Shown: positions 51,325-60,547, counted from the first letter of the stretch. The stretch: 64,000 nucleotides of DNA from Anaerohalosphaera lusitana (GCF_002007645.1 NZ_CP019791.1:2604001-2668000); one strand, 5' to 3'. Numbers and translations: made by a program. The notes: generated from the letters alone by a model not told the origin.

Positions 51325-52374
51325 TCAGTCAGATGAATCTATCCAGGCCCCTCCGACAAGTCGCCACCTGCCTTTTTGCTCCACATAGATCGCAGCGGTC
51401 TGGCCGGGGGTTATTGCGAACACCGGCTCATCAAAGCAAACCCTGACCTTATCACCGTCAGGGTAGACGGTACAAGTCTGGCCCTTATGATTGTAGCGAA
51501 CTTTTACCTTTGCGCGGAACGGCTCTGAGGGCGTATCGATCAGCCAGTTTGTGCCGGATCCGAATAGTTCACGTTTGAGAACGGCGGGCTTTTCTGCCAG
51601 GGTCACGGTGTTGGATTGCGCATCCAGCTTGGACACGTATGCAGGCTTACCCATCGCTACGCCCAGCCCTCGTCTCTGGCCGATAGTATAACGATGAATG
51701 CCCGGGTGATCGGCCAGCTTATTGCCGTCAATATCCTCGATCCTGCCCCGTCTGCTCAAGTCGGGACATCTTTCTTCGAGCAGCGCGATATGGTCATCAT
51801 CCGGGATAAAACAGATTTCCTGAGAATCCGGTTTGTTCTCTATGTGAAACCCGAATTCTGCCGCCAACTGACGGGTCTGATCCTTTTCTCGCGATGAGAT
51901 AGGCAGCAGTATGTGCGGCACGACCTGCTTGTCGATCATTGCAAGAACGTATGACTGGTCCTTCGCCGAGTTGCTTGTTTCGTATATTGCTGCGTTGTCC
52001 GACTCATGTTCGATCTCAATATAATGACCGGTAGCGATGAAGTCACACCCTTGCTCTAGCGCGAATTTCCACAGCCGACCGAATTTTATCTCGCGATTGC
52101 AGTATACGCATGGATTGGGAGTCCGTGCCCGGCGATACTCATCGCAAAAATAATCTATGATATTTTCGAAATCCTTACGAAGGTCAAGAACGTGCAGTAT
52201 GATCCCTAGCTGTTTTGCGATCTGTTGAGCATCCGCGCAAGCGCCTTGAGCATGATCGTTGGTGACCATGAACGCGCCTTCGCACTCGTACCCTTTTTTT
52301 AGCAGAAGGGCGGCAGCTACGGAAGAATCCACGCCGCCGCTCATGGCTATTAATACTTTTTTCTTTTCAGACAT
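51325..52374 (-). CDS. mnmA: tRNA-specific 2-thiouridylase
   Basis: 349 residues. PP-loop KVLIAMSGGVDSSVAAALL, the catalytic Cys motifs RTPNPCVYCNREIKF and DSQEICFIPDDDH, and HRYTIGQRRGLGVAMGKPAYV are diagnostic. It thiolates U34 of tRNA-Lys, -Glu and -Gln at the wobble position. Lies 21 bp after the AsmA-like gene. Confidence 0.96.
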   Translation of the reverse strand: MSEKKKVLIAMSGGVDSSVAAALLLKKGYECEGAFMVTNDHAQGACADAQQIAKQLGIILHVLDLRKDFENIIDYFCDEYRRARTPNPCVYCNREIKFGRLWKFALEQGCDFIATGHYIEIEHESDNAAIYETSNSAKDQSYVLAMIDKQVVPHILLPISSREKDQTRQLAAEFGFHIENKPDSQEICFIPDDDHIALLEERCPDLSRRGRIEDIDGNKLADHPGIHRYTIGQRRGLGVAMGKPAYVSKLDAQSNTVTLAEKPAVLKRELFGSGTNWLIDTPSEPFRAKVKVRYNHKGQTCTVYPDGDKVRVCFDEPVFAITPGQTAAIYVEQKGRWRLVGGAWIDSSD

Positions 52375-52395
52375 ATTTACTGAAACTTCTGATAT

Positions 52396-53253
52396 TTACT
52401 CGTCTTCTTTCTTATCGAACAGTCCCTTTAGTCCTTCCCCGATATCTTTTCCCTTTTCCATGATATCTTTGCCCGCATCCGAGCCGTTCTTGAGCGTGTC
52501 CTCTCCAAGCTTCAGAGTGTCCTCGAGCAATTTCTGGCCTTGCTCAAATGGCAATTCCTCAAGCGTTCCTTTGAGCGATTCAACCATATCTGCCGGGAAA
52601 AGATCGCCAGCCTGCTGAGCGACTCCTTCTGCGATCGCCGTCAGGATCAGAGCGGACAGCCTCGCCACACTCATTTTATCCTCGGTCCCAAGGTCCTCCA
52701 TCTCAATTGGTGCCAGTTTAAGTTCGACAGTATCCGCCTGGCCCGGAACAGGCAGCAGTTTGGCACGCACCTTTACGCTGGACAGAGTCAGCTTCTTGAT
52801 CAGCAGATTCTTACCTTTTGTCTCTTCGGTGGGTTCTTCGGGACCCTTTTCACTCTTTGGCAGATTGTCCAGAACTGTTTTAAGATTGTTGGTCAAACCC
52901 TTCTGCTCGATGGTCAGCGTTATATCATCGAAATTCATAGTATCGATCGTGACCGTGTCGGAGAATAAGGAAGGGGTATCTAGATCGACATCCGCATTTC
53001 CCATTTCGAGCAGCGTCGGTGTCTCAAATCCCTCTGGGTTTGCCACATCGAGATCACTGATATCAACGGAACCCGCAAATAAACTTAACGAAAGATCGCC
53101 AACTGTTACGGGCACATCGAGCGTTTTGGACGCACCTTTTTCAACTCCTCTACGGATCATGCCGTCACCTGCAACAGCGAAGATGATCAGCAAGATCACT
53201 ACTGCAGCTAATACTCCGACTACGATCCTTCTAACCAGTTTAACTTTTTTCAT
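52396..53253 (-). CDS. AsmA-like single-pass membrane protein
   Basis: 285 residues: basic N-terminus, one membrane helix (IVVGVLAAVVILLIIFAVAG), then beta-rich segments typical of AsmA/YhdP-type proteins (VTVGDLSLSLFAGSVDISDL and ADVDLDTPSLFSDTVTIDTM), and a helical C-terminus ending in Lys/Asp/Glu repeats. AsmA-like proteins are thought to shuttle phospholipids to, or shape, the outer membrane. The link is by architecture only. Confidence 0.75.
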   Translation of the reverse strand: MKKVKLVRRIVVGVLAAVVILLIIFAVAGDGMIRRGVEKGASKTLDVPVTVGDLSLSLFAGSVDISDLDVANPEGFETPTLLEMGNADVDLDTPSLFSDTVTIDTMNFDDITLTIEQKGLTNNLKTVLDNLPKSEKGPEEPTEETKGKNLLIKKLTLSSVKVRAKLLPVPGQADTVELKLAPIEMEDLGTEDKMSVARLSALILTAIAEGVAQQAGDLFPADMVESLKGTLEELPFEQGQKLLEDTLKLGEDTLKNGSDAGKDIMEKGKDIGEGLKGLFDKKEDE

Positions 53254-53271
53254 TGCAGGTTCCCTTTCAAA

Positions 53272-54984
53272 TTACTGGTTTACTCTCGACCTCATATTTT
53301 TTACGAAATCTTCAGGAATGTTGTAGCCCAGCTCCTTAGCATTGAGTGCATGGGCGATGGCTTGTTCGTAGTTTGCAAGTCGATAGAAGCTCACAGCAAG
53401 GTTGAAGTGTGCCTCAGCCAGCTCCGGATCTATCCTCAGTGAATCCAAATAACAGTCCGCAGCAGACTCATGGTCCTCGAGCTTGGAGTAAGTTACGCCG
53501 AGATTGTATATGATGTTGGCGTTTTGCGGGTGTATTTCCAGGGCACTTCTGTATGACTCGGCGGCCCGCGGATACTGCTCTGTCTTCATGTAGGCGTTTC
53601 CAAGGCTGGCCCAGGCTGATACGTTTGAAGGGTCTATGCCAAGAACTTTGCGGTATGCTGCTGCTTCGTCCTGAGTCCGTCCCAGTCTTGCAAATACCAG
53701 CCCCAGTGCCATATGAGCGTCCACACTGTCCGGCTTGATCGCGGCTGCTTTGCGAAGCTCAGACAGTGCGTTATTCAGGTCGTTCGCATCCAGCCAGGTC
53801 ATCCCCAGGCCAAGCACGGACTTGAAGTGTTCATTGTCGAGCCGTACAGCTTTGCGGTAATGAAACAAAGCGGAATTAAGCTTATTGTCCTGCCGATAGA
53901 ATTCGCCCAGTTGTGAGTGTATGTCCGCACTATCCGGATTTATTGCTGAGGCAGCCTGCAGTTTTTCAATCGCGGTAGATACCATACCCTTTTTATAGTA
54001 GGTGCTCGCAAGGCCTTGCAAGGCGGCCGTTGATGAAGGGTCGATCTCCAGCGCGGTATTGTAAAGCTCAATTGCACGATTGTCATAGCTGTCCGCGACC
54101 AGCGCGTGACCGTAATTTATATAGGTCCGTGCGTCGGTGGGCAGTATATCAAGAGCTATGCGGTACTGCTCCATCGCATGTCCCGGCCAGCCCTTTTCGA
54201 GGTAAATGTTGCCCAGATTTGTATGTCCTTCCGCAAGGTCAGGAGCTATGGAAACGGCGTTCTCCAGTGCCCACTGAGCGTTTTCCACCTCGCCCACGTT
54301 CAGGTACGAATTGCCCAGGTTATTGAAAAAACACCCAAGTGTTTCGACATTGCTCAGGTTACGCAAATATATGGTATTTTCGTCTTCGGGAACTTTGAAT
54401 TTCTCGCGATAGTGACCGTCAGTCGCCGTAGCTCCGCCGCTGGTTGTCTCAATGTTGATGCGGGTTCGGCCGTCGTCATAGCGAACGAAGAAATGGCCCG
54501 GCACAACCACCCCGTAAACAGGCATGCCGATTCGCTCAGCCACCGCCATGTAGAGCACCGAAAGACTCAAGCAATATCCGCGTTTTTTCTCGATCACAGA
54601 ATGAAGAAACAGGTCTTCCGGATCATCTGCGGTAGGTACTGCCTTTATCTTTAGCGTCTTGAAAAGATGCTTGTTTATGACTGGAATAGCCCGCTCATCC
54701 GCTGGTACGTGGGCATCCTCCATCAGATCGAGGATGTCTTCTGCAATGTCATCTATTTCACGCCTGTAAGAGTTGACCAGTTTCCTCGTTCCCCACTCAC
54801 GCGAAAGAGCGAGCGCCGCAGTTCCTATGTCTATCTCATCGTCATCGAGTCTGAGTGTACGCTCGATGGAATAAGTACGCAGGCCGTCTTTGCGTGAATT
54901 TGCCAGGGTTCCAGCCGCATTCGCCGCATTTTGACACAAGGTCAAAGTCGTCAGTATGAGAAACGCATATAAAAATCTTCTCAT
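53272..54984 (-). CDS. Secreted transglutaminase-like (SirB1-type) and tetratricopeptide-repeat protein
   Basis: 570 residues with a signal peptide (FLYAFLILTTLTLCQNAANA). Residues 30-210 match SirB1/transglutaminase-like proteins: LFLHSVIEKKRGYCLSLSVL followed by RIGMPVYGVVVPGHFFVRYD, giving the candidate Cys-His pair. Residues 215-570 are about ten TPR units (GEVENAQWALENAVSIAPDL, YIGLGN-like repeats such as INYGHALVADSYDNRAIELY). Probably a periplasmic scaffold; the transglutaminase-like domain may be catalytic or merely peptide-binding. Precedes the AsmA-like gene by 18 bp on the same strand. Confidence 0.85.
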   Translation of the reverse strand: MRRFLYAFLILTTLTLCQNAANAAGTLANSRKDGLRTYSIERTLRLDDDEIDIGTAALALSREWGTRKLVNSYRREIDDIAEDILDLMEDAHVPADERAIPVINKHLFKTLKIKAVPTADDPEDLFLHSVIEKKRGYCLSLSVLYMAVAERIGMPVYGVVVPGHFFVRYDDGRTRINIETTSGGATATDGHYREKFKVPEDENTIYLRNLSNVETLGCFFNNLGNSYLNVGEVENAQWALENAVSIAPDLAEGHTNLGNIYLEKGWPGHAMEQYRIALDILPTDARTYINYGHALVADSYDNRAIELYNTALEIDPSSTAALQGLASTYYKKGMVSTAIEKLQAASAINPDSADIHSQLGEFYRQDNKLNSALFHYRKAVRLDNEHFKSVLGLGMTWLDANDLNNALSELRKAAAIKPDSVDAHMALGLVFARLGRTQDEAAAYRKVLGIDPSNVSAWASLGNAYMKTEQYPRAAESYRSALEIHPQNANIIYNLGVTYSKLEDHESAADCYLDSLRIDPELAEAHFNLAVSFYRLANYEQAIAHALNAKELGYNIPEDFVKNMRSRVNQ

Positions 54985-54997
54985 TTGTCACTCCGGA

Positions 54998-55309
54998 TCA
55001 ATAACTAATTCCGCATGATTTAAAGGTCTCAACTACCTTATCGGCAGAAATCCCGGAAACGCAAAGCTGTTTTACAGGGTTTGTCTGGCCGGCCACTACG
55101 GAAACGTCCGTTTTTCTGATACCGAAAAGCTTAGCAATGAACTCGGTCAGGCATTTGTTGGCCTTGCCTTTCTCAGGAGGAGCGGCAACCTTGACCTTGA
55201 TCATGTCACCAAGTATCCCGGCCAGGTCTGTTTTACTGGAGCCGGGCACCACTTTAACGGTAAAATGCACCCCGTCGGCCTGTGATGTTATGTTCAGCCG
55301 CCCATTCAC
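54998..55309 (-). CDS. DUF167 (YggU-family) protein
   Basis: 103 residues with the family core VKVVPGSSKTDLAGILGDMI and VAAPPEKGKANKCLTEFIAK, then VSVVAGQTNPVKQL. Function of the family is unknown. It overlaps the preceding gene by 4 bp (start ATG at 55309). Confidence 0.9.
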   Translation of the reverse strand: MNGRLNITSQADGVHFTVKVVPGSSKTDLAGILGDMIKVKVAAPPEKGKANKCLTEFIAKLFGIRKTDVSVVAGQTNPVKQLCVSGISADKVVETFKSCGISY

Positions 55310-55605
55310 GCGTTCTCCCTCAAACTCCCCCCAATGGCAAACTGGATGTACCTTTCGATCTGATTTGCAAGCTCGCCTACCGAATCGAGCTGGAAATCCT
55401 CGTAATGGCCCGGCGCGAATTCACCGTTTAGGGCTTTTTTATAGATCTTTACCCGGACCATAGGCAGAGAACAGTTGATATTGCTGTAATCCGTGTTGGT
55501 ATGCTTGGTAAGTTCAACCCGCCATTCATCGCTGACGAATACAAGGCACTTGCCGGTATAGACAGCAGTCGGGAAAAACTCGTAAAGTGCTTTCAGGACA
55601 TCCAT
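55306..55605 (-). CDS. Hypothetical protein preceding DUF167
   Basis: 99 residues, acidic C-terminus, with no recognised family. Its C-terminal codons overlap the DUF167 gene by 4 bp, so the two are translationally coupled. Protein-like features: YEFFPTAVYTGKCLVFVSDE and VKIYKKALNGEFAPGHYEDF. Located downstream of pyrD. Confidence 0.6.
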   Translation of the reverse strand: MDVLKALYEFFPTAVYTGKCLVFVSDEWRVELTKHTNTDYSNINCSLPMVRVKIYKKALNGEFAPGHYEDFQLDSVGELANQIERYIQFAIGGSLRENA

Positions 55606-55674
55606 TTAGGTCTCTCGCAAAGTGAATACTGCTTTTGGGAGTCAGGTCCTGACTATGATAGCTTAACGCGGAGG

Positions 55675-56607
55675 CTAATTCAAGGCGCCTGTCAACTCTT
55701 TTACACTGGAAATGCCGTGTTCAACGCAGTAATTCTCTATGCCCTCAACGATCTGAGCAGAAGCTGCAGGATTCGGGAAAGAAGCAGTACCGACGGCAAC
55801 AGTTGTGGCGCCTGCAAGTATGAACTCTATCGCGTCCGATGCTGTTGTGATTCCGCCAAGACCCATTAGCGGTATGCCGGCCGGTTTTGCGACTTCATTA
55901 TACACTTTATTCACCAGATAAACTGCGATCGGCTTGATGGCCGGGCCGGAAAGTCCGCCGGTGCGGTTTGCCAGAACGGGGCGGCGGGTTTCAATGTCGA
56001 TCGCCATTGCTGTGAACGTATTCACAAGGCTCAAAGCGTCCGCGCCGCCGTCGATAGCTGCCTGGGCGGTAACCGAAATATCTGTGACGGTGGGAGTGAG
56101 TTTGACCATCAGCGGCTTGTTTCCAGCTACCTTTTTAACATGTTTTGTTATGTTTTCGATCTGTTCGGGGTCGGTGCCGAACGTTATGCCGCCTTTTTTG
56201 ACGTTAGGACAACTGATATTGAGCTCAAAACCCGCGATGGCATCAATTTTTGCCAGCTTTTCCGTCACCGCGACATAGTCATCTATTGTCTGGCCCGCCA
56301 GATTCACGAAAACCGCCGTGTCAAGCTCCTCGATCAGCGGAATTTTTTCGTCTAGAAAGCGGTCCAGGCCGATATTTGCCAGGCCGATCGCATTGAGCAT
56401 GCCCGCATCAGTCTCGACTATACGAGGCGTGGGGTTGCCTTTTCGAGGCTGCAGGGAAATGCTTTTTGTGATGAATCCGCCCAGTGCGGCAACGTCCATA
56501 AAGGGTGAAAGCTCATCCGCATACCCGCAAGTTCCCGAGGCGGTAAACACCGGGTTTTTCAGGTTTATGCCTGCAAAATCCACAGAAATGTCCAAGTTTT
56601 TCCTCAT
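55675..56607 (-). CDS. pyrD: Dihydroorotate dehydrogenase (class 1B) catalytic subunit
   Basis: 310 residues: LKNPVFTASGTCGYADELSP, GFITKSISLQPRKGNPTPRI, catalytic-Cys segment FELNISCPNVKKGGITFGTD, PLMVKLTPTVTDIS, and the FMN phosphate site IPLMGLGGITTASDAIEFIL. Converts dihydroorotate to orotate; the class 1B form passes electrons to PyrK. It follows pyrK on the same strand with about 21 bp, in the unit controlled by the leader upstream of pyrK. Confidence 0.94.
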   Translation of the reverse strand: MRKNLDISVDFAGINLKNPVFTASGTCGYADELSPFMDVAALGGFITKSISLQPRKGNPTPRIVETDAGMLNAIGLANIGLDRFLDEKIPLIEELDTAVFVNLAGQTIDDYVAVTEKLAKIDAIAGFELNISCPNVKKGGITFGTDPEQIENITKHVKKVAGNKPLMVKLTPTVTDISVTAQAAIDGGADALSLVNTFTAMAIDIETRRPVLANRTGGLSGPAIKPIAVYLVNKVYNEVAKPAGIPLMGLGGITTASDAIEFILAGATTVAVGTASFPNPAASAQIVEGIENYCVEHGISSVKELTGALN

Positions 56608-56628
56608 TTTTCCGACTTTTGTAAAGTT

Positions 56629-57564
56629 CTAAAATACCAGTTCCCGCGCGTCAAAGATCGGCCCGTCCTTGCAGCAGAGCTTGTAGACTGTTTCTTCTGA
56701 GGCGGGAGTACGGACTTCAATCGCACAACTCTGGCAAAGGCCGATACCGCATGCCATCCTGCGTTCCATGGAGACCTGGCAGGGCAAATCATGTGAAATC
56801 GCGATTTTTGCGACCTGAGCCAGCATCGGTTCCGGGCCGCAGGTGTATATTACAGTGCTTCCGGATTTGGGATCGTTGGTACGGATCCAGTTCTCCAAAG
56901 CCTGGGTCACAAATCCCTTCATACCGATCGACCCGTCATCGGTGGCGATATGGGCGGGTACGTCACATCTTGAGAACTCAGCCAGCTCGGTGTCCCTCTC
57001 CGGGGCTTCAAGCAACTGGTAGGGGAGGTCCTCCTTTGATTTTGCCCCGGCAAACGCTACAACGTTCATATCCGGGAAGTTTTCGCGAAGGTAAAATCCG
57101 AGGTGCTGCAAAGGCGGGGCACCCATGCCTCCGGCGACCAAAAGGGCGTTTTTGGTGCCTTCCGGCACGCTGAAACCGTTGCCCAAAGGTCCAATTACTG
57201 AAACCGAATCTCCGGGTCGCAGGCTTGTCATCCTCACGGTTGCAGGGCCGAGCACGCAAAAAAGTATGTCTATCTCTATCGCGCCGGGATTGTCCTTGCG
57301 GATATCTGCAAAGCTGAAAGGGCGTCTGAGTATAATGTTTCGCTTGCAGGCATCGACAAGCTTAGGCGGTATCTTTTCTAGCGGCGGAAGCGATACGGCG
57401 GTAAGATCCAGTTCGGCGAACTGGCCGGGAACTGCGTCTGCGAAGGCCTTTGAACCAACTTCGTCCAGTTGGAAAGTCGTTCTGTGGTACAACGGACCGA
57501 TCTCTATGCTTTCGAGAACGTGAGCGGTGAAGATCGTGTGTTTATGATTACAACCGTTTCCCAT
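56629..57564 (-). CDS. pyrK: Dihydroorotate dehydrogenase electron-transfer subunit
   Basis: 311 residues of the ferredoxin-reductase-like PyrK: FAD-binding RRPFSFADIRKDNPGAIEID, NAD side GPLGNGFSVPEGTKNALLVA and GGMGAPPLQHLGFYL, and a C-terminal 2Fe-2S site MERRMACGIGLCQSCAIEVR with a later Cys in KLCCKDGP. It passes electrons from the PyrD flavin to NAD+. It is first after the leader region at 57.6 kb, so both genes are probably under that control. Confidence 0.93.
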   Translation of the reverse strand: MGNGCNHKHTIFTAHVLESIEIGPLYHRTTFQLDEVGSKAFADAVPGQFAELDLTAVSLPPLEKIPPKLVDACKRNIILRRPFSFADIRKDNPGAIEIDILFCVLGPATVRMTSLRPGDSVSVIGPLGNGFSVPEGTKNALLVAGGMGAPPLQHLGFYLRENFPDMNVVAFAGAKSKEDLPYQLLEAPERDTELAEFSRCDVPAHIATDDGSIGMKGFVTQALENWIRTNDPKSGSTVIYTCGPEPMLAQVAKIAISHDLPCQVSMERRMACGIGLCQSCAIEVRTPASEETVYKLCCKDGPIFDARELVF

Positions 57565-57600
57565 ATTTCTGCTTCCAAAACCGTCTAGTGTCTCAGGTCA

Positions 57601-57642
57601 TAAAAAAACTTCCGGAATAGTCATCCACGATATTCCGGAAGT
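57601..57642 (-). terminator. Attenuator hairpin upstream of pyrK
   Basis: On the minus strand ACTTCCGGAATA and TATTCCGGAAGT form a perfect 12-bp stem with an 11-nt loop, followed by a seven-U run. The hairpin lies 37 bp before the pyrK start, and the stop codon of the leader ORF sits in its loop, so a ribosome close to the polymerase would block its formation. Confidence 0.85.
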
Positions 57643-57698
57643 GCGCCACGGCAAAGAAGAAGCCGCAAAAATCTAATTTGATGTAGTGGATAAGACAT
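57621..57698 (-). CDS. 25-residue leader peptide of the pyrK-pyrD attenuator
   Basis: ATG 57698 has GGAGG four nt upstream; the ORF runs 25 codons to TGA 57621-57623. The start is MSYPLHQIRF and the end GALPEYRG. A U-rich tract (ATTAGATTTTTGCGGCTTCTTCTTTG) lies inside it, where RNA polymerase would pause when UTP is low. Too short for ordinary gene finders. Function is inferred from the arrangement with the promoter and terminator, not from similarity. Confidence 0.75.
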   Translation of the reverse strand: MSYPLHQIRFLRLLLCRGALPEYRG

Positions 57699-57719
57699 TT
57701 GTCCTCCACAGCTAAAGTC

Positions 57720-57748
57720 AGTATAGCAACAGGTTGTTTGGTTGTCAA
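57720..57748 (-). promoter_or_regulatory. Consensus promoter of the pyrK leader
   Basis: TTGACA at 57743-57748 (minus strand), 17-bp spacer and TATACT at 57720-57725. Start near 57713, about 15 nt before the leader ATG. Confidence 0.8.
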
Positions 57749-57835
57749 TAATGCTGCTTTTGAAAAAGGATAAAAAGGCGTAAATTTTTATAAAGTCCTA
57801 TATTTGCAGGGTTTATAGTGCAGGAGCTGGCGTCG

Positions 57836-59011
57836 CTATATATGAAGATCACGCATGACGGCTATTTCGACCTGCTTAGTCGTTACCTTGAATTTATCAG
57901 CAGCCTGTCGGCATTTGTCGAATTCTGGCTTGGCTGTCACAACGCAGCCTCCAAATTCGGCGATTTTGACAGGTATCGTGCCGAATTCCGTATCAACTTC
58001 AACAAAACGGCGTTTCAGGATGCTTCTCTGGAGTGCTTGCCTTCTTATCCCGAGCGTAATGCCATGACTGAACATGATTGCGGTCAGATTCTGCTCACAA
58101 TCCGGCTCACATATGACCGATAACATTACAGCCGGTCGGCTCTTTTTCATATATATAGGCGTCGTAAACACGTCCAAAGCACCGTTATCCAGCAAAACCT
58201 CACAAATATCGCCGATCTGTTCCCCTGTAAGATCATCAATATTGGTCTCCAGAAGGCAAATCGTATCGGTGTCTGTTTCTTTTGGTTGGTCGATGCAGCC
58301 AATCATTATGCGAAGTGCGTTTGGGAGCTTTTCATGATCGGCGGTACCTGCTCCGTAACCGATATTTTCTATTGCCATTTGTGGGGGCGGACCGAATTCG
58401 GTGACAAAATGGGCGATTATAGCTGCGCCGGTGGGTGTGAGCATTTCAGCCTCGACCGGGCCGGGGCGAGTGGGTACGGAAGCTTTTTGAAGTATCTCCG
58501 CAGTAGCCGGTGCGGGAACCGGCATTTGGCCGTGTGCGCATTTCGTCATTCCGAAGCCGACAGTAACCGGACTGCAGATGACTTTTTCTATGCCCAGCAG
58601 GTCCACGCAAACGCATGCACTGATGATATCGACGATGGAATCAACGGCCCCGACTTCGTGAAAGTGGATTGTCTCGCGGGTTTTATTGTGTACTTTGGCC
58701 TCGGCATCTGCAAGTATCTCGAAAATCGAGACCGCGTCCTTTTTGGCACGCTCTGATATGTCACTTTGCTCAATTATGTTTACAATATCAGGCAGGTGCC
58801 TGTGAGGTTGTTCTTCAGAGGCTGTGGGTTTGAAATGGCAGCACGAGATGCCTGACCGCATGACTTCGGTTATCTGTATCTGCAGGTCGGGCAGTTTCAG
58901 ACTTTGGAGCTTATCTATCAGAGATTCTTTATCTGCACCTGCATGCAGCATTGACGATGTGAACATGTCGCCGGCGGCGCCTGCGAAGCAATCTAAATAT
59001 GCGATCTTCAT
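57836..59011 (-). CDS. larC: Nickel-pincer cofactor chelatase LarC
   Basis: 391 residues: YLDCFAGAAGDMFTSSMLHA at the N-terminus, VHNKTRETIHFHEVGAVDSI in the metal-binding middle, and LLETNIDDLTGEQIGDICEV and PIYMKKSRPAVMLSVICEPD in the C-terminal domain, all LarC/DUF111 features. LarC inserts nickel into the pyridinium pincer cofactor of lactate racemase. No larA, larB or larE is nearby. The pyr promoter lies downstream on the same strand; no terminator separates them. Confidence 0.9.
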   Translation of the reverse strand: MKIAYLDCFAGAAGDMFTSSMLHAGADKESLIDKLQSLKLPDLQIQITEVMRSGISCCHFKPTASEEQPHRHLPDIVNIIEQSDISERAKKDAVSIFEILADAEAKVHNKTRETIHFHEVGAVDSIVDIISACVCVDLLGIEKVICSPVTVGFGMTKCAHGQMPVPAPATAEILQKASVPTRPGPVEAEMLTPTGAAIIAHFVTEFGPPPQMAIENIGYGAGTADHEKLPNALRIMIGCIDQPKETDTDTICLLETNIDDLTGEQIGDICEVLLDNGALDVFTTPIYMKKSRPAVMLSVICEPDCEQNLTAIMFSHGITLGIRRQALQRSILKRRFVEVDTEFGTIPVKIAEFGGCVVTAKPEFDKCRQAADKFKVTTKQVEIAVMRDLHI

Positions 59012-59092
59012 AAAACTTTATCCTGAGAATAAGTATTTTGTTGAATTATGCACTAGTTTCAGGCAGTTTCAAGATTAAAGAAAGGCAAGCTA

Positions 59093-60547
59093 TTGAATTC
59101 TGCTGTTCTTCATGATAAAAAATTGGCTATGTTTGAACGGATTCAAAAAGAAAAGTTTAGTCGGCGGGCGTTTTTTGTTCTGATCTTTGCTTTGGCTTCG
59201 GCCACTTATGCCGGAGTTAATTCGCAGATCACGCAAATCCTCAACCGAAAGCATTGCAGCGGGGTCGATTTTGCGATCAAGATAGTTGATGCCGACAGCG
59301 GTGGGCTGCTTTATGAGCAGAACAGTGAAGAGCCGATGACTCCGGCTTCGAATATGAAGCTGGTTACGACAGCGGCTGCCCTGCATTATCTCGGGCCTGA
59401 GTACGAATTCAGGACCAGGTTGTGTATGGCCGGGTCGAATGTTGTGGTAGTCGGGGGTGGGGACCCGCTGCTTGGTGACCGCGAATTAGCGAGAAGCTAT
59501 GACAAGGACCCCGACTGGGTGGTCGATGACATGGTCAAGCGGATCAAGGAACGCAGTATCGAGTCCGTGAACGATATCATTCTTGACAGCACCTTTTTTG
59601 ACGATAACCGGGTTCACCCAAAGTGGCCCGTGGACCAGCTAAATCGCAGTTATGCGGCCGAGGTAAGCGGTCTTAGCTACAGCAATAACTGTGTGCGTAT
59701 GACGGTCTCCCGCAAATCGTCAAGAGTTTACATAAATGTAGACCCCGTCAGTAATTATCTTGATCTGATCAACCAGGTGAAGGCGACCAGCAGCGGCAGC
59801 AGTGCGGCCGGCGCATACCGTTGCAATATCCCCAACAAGCTGTATGTCAAAGGCCGATGCAGAACGAGTACGGGTTTTGATGTCGCGATAGAGCGGCCTG
59901 CACTGTTTTTCGGCGCGGTTCTCAAGAAAAAGCTCGAGGAGGCGGGCATAGACGTTCGCGGTTCGATCTATGAAAAATACTGCAAGCGAGACCCGGAAAT
60001 TGAGATCGTTGCAGAATACAGAACCCCTTTACTGGACGTTCTCAAGCGATGCAACAAAGATAGTCTTAATATGGCCGCTGAATCACTTGTCAAGACGATC
60101 TCAGCGGAGAATACCACAGGCAAGGTAAATGGTGAATGGGAACACGGGCTTGTTCTGATAGGTCGATACCTTAACAGCCTGGGCATTGACGGATCAGAGT
60201 TTGTCCTGGATGACGGCTGCGGGCTGAGCAGGGAAAATCGCATAAGCACGAACGCCATTGTATCAGTCCTCGAGAATATACGCCAGCGAGGACGTTGGAA
60301 CTACTTTCGCCAGACGCTCGCTGTAGGGGGTGTCGACGGAACGATACGAAAGTATTTCCGACAAGCAAAATACAAGGGAAAGATCGTCGGCAAGACCGGC
60401 TACATAAGAGGCGTCAGGGCATTTTCTGGCGTGGTCGAAACCGAGAACGGTGATTTCCTATTCAGTATCCTTACGGAGGGCGGCAGCAGCTACGTCCGCC
60501 GCGCGATCAACGACATATCAGAGGTTATCGTTGATAATGCTGGTTAA
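59093..60547 (+). CDS. PBP4-type D-alanyl-D-alanine carboxypeptidase/endopeptidase (S13)
   Basis: 484 residues from TTG 59093 (GAAAGG 8 nt upstream); ATG at 59129 is an alternative. A hydrophobic segment (RRAFFVLIFALASATYAG) anchors or exports it. Catalytic motifs are kept: SxxK as SNMK at residues 86-89, SxN as YSNN near 203, and KTG as GKTGYIRGVRAF near 430. The inserted domain typical of S13 is present between SxxK and SxN. It trims or cleaves peptidoglycan cross-links, consistent with a planctomycete wall. Confidence 0.92.
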   Translation: MNSAVLHDKKLAMFERIQKEKFSRRAFFVLIFALASATYAGVNSQITQILNRKHCSGVDFAIKIVDADSGGLLYEQNSEEPMTPASNMKLVTTAAALHYLGPEYEFRTRLCMAGSNVVVVGGGDPLLGDRELARSYDKDPDWVVDDMVKRIKERSIESVNDIILDSTFFDDNRVHPKWPVDQLNRSYAAEVSGLSYSNNCVRMTVSRKSSRVYINVDPVSNYLDLINQVKATSSGSSAAGAYRCNIPNKLYVKGRCRTSTGFDVAIERPALFFGAVLKKKLEEAGIDVRGSIYEKYCKRDPEIEIVAEYRTPLLDVLKRCNKDSLNMAAESLVKTISAENTTGKVNGEWEHGLVLIGRYLNSLGIDGSEFVLDDGCGLSRENRISTNAIVSVLENIRQRGRWNYFRQTLAVGGVDGTIRKYFRQAKYKGKIVGKTGYIRGVRAFSGVVETENGDFLFSILTEGGSSYVRRAINDISEVIVDNAG

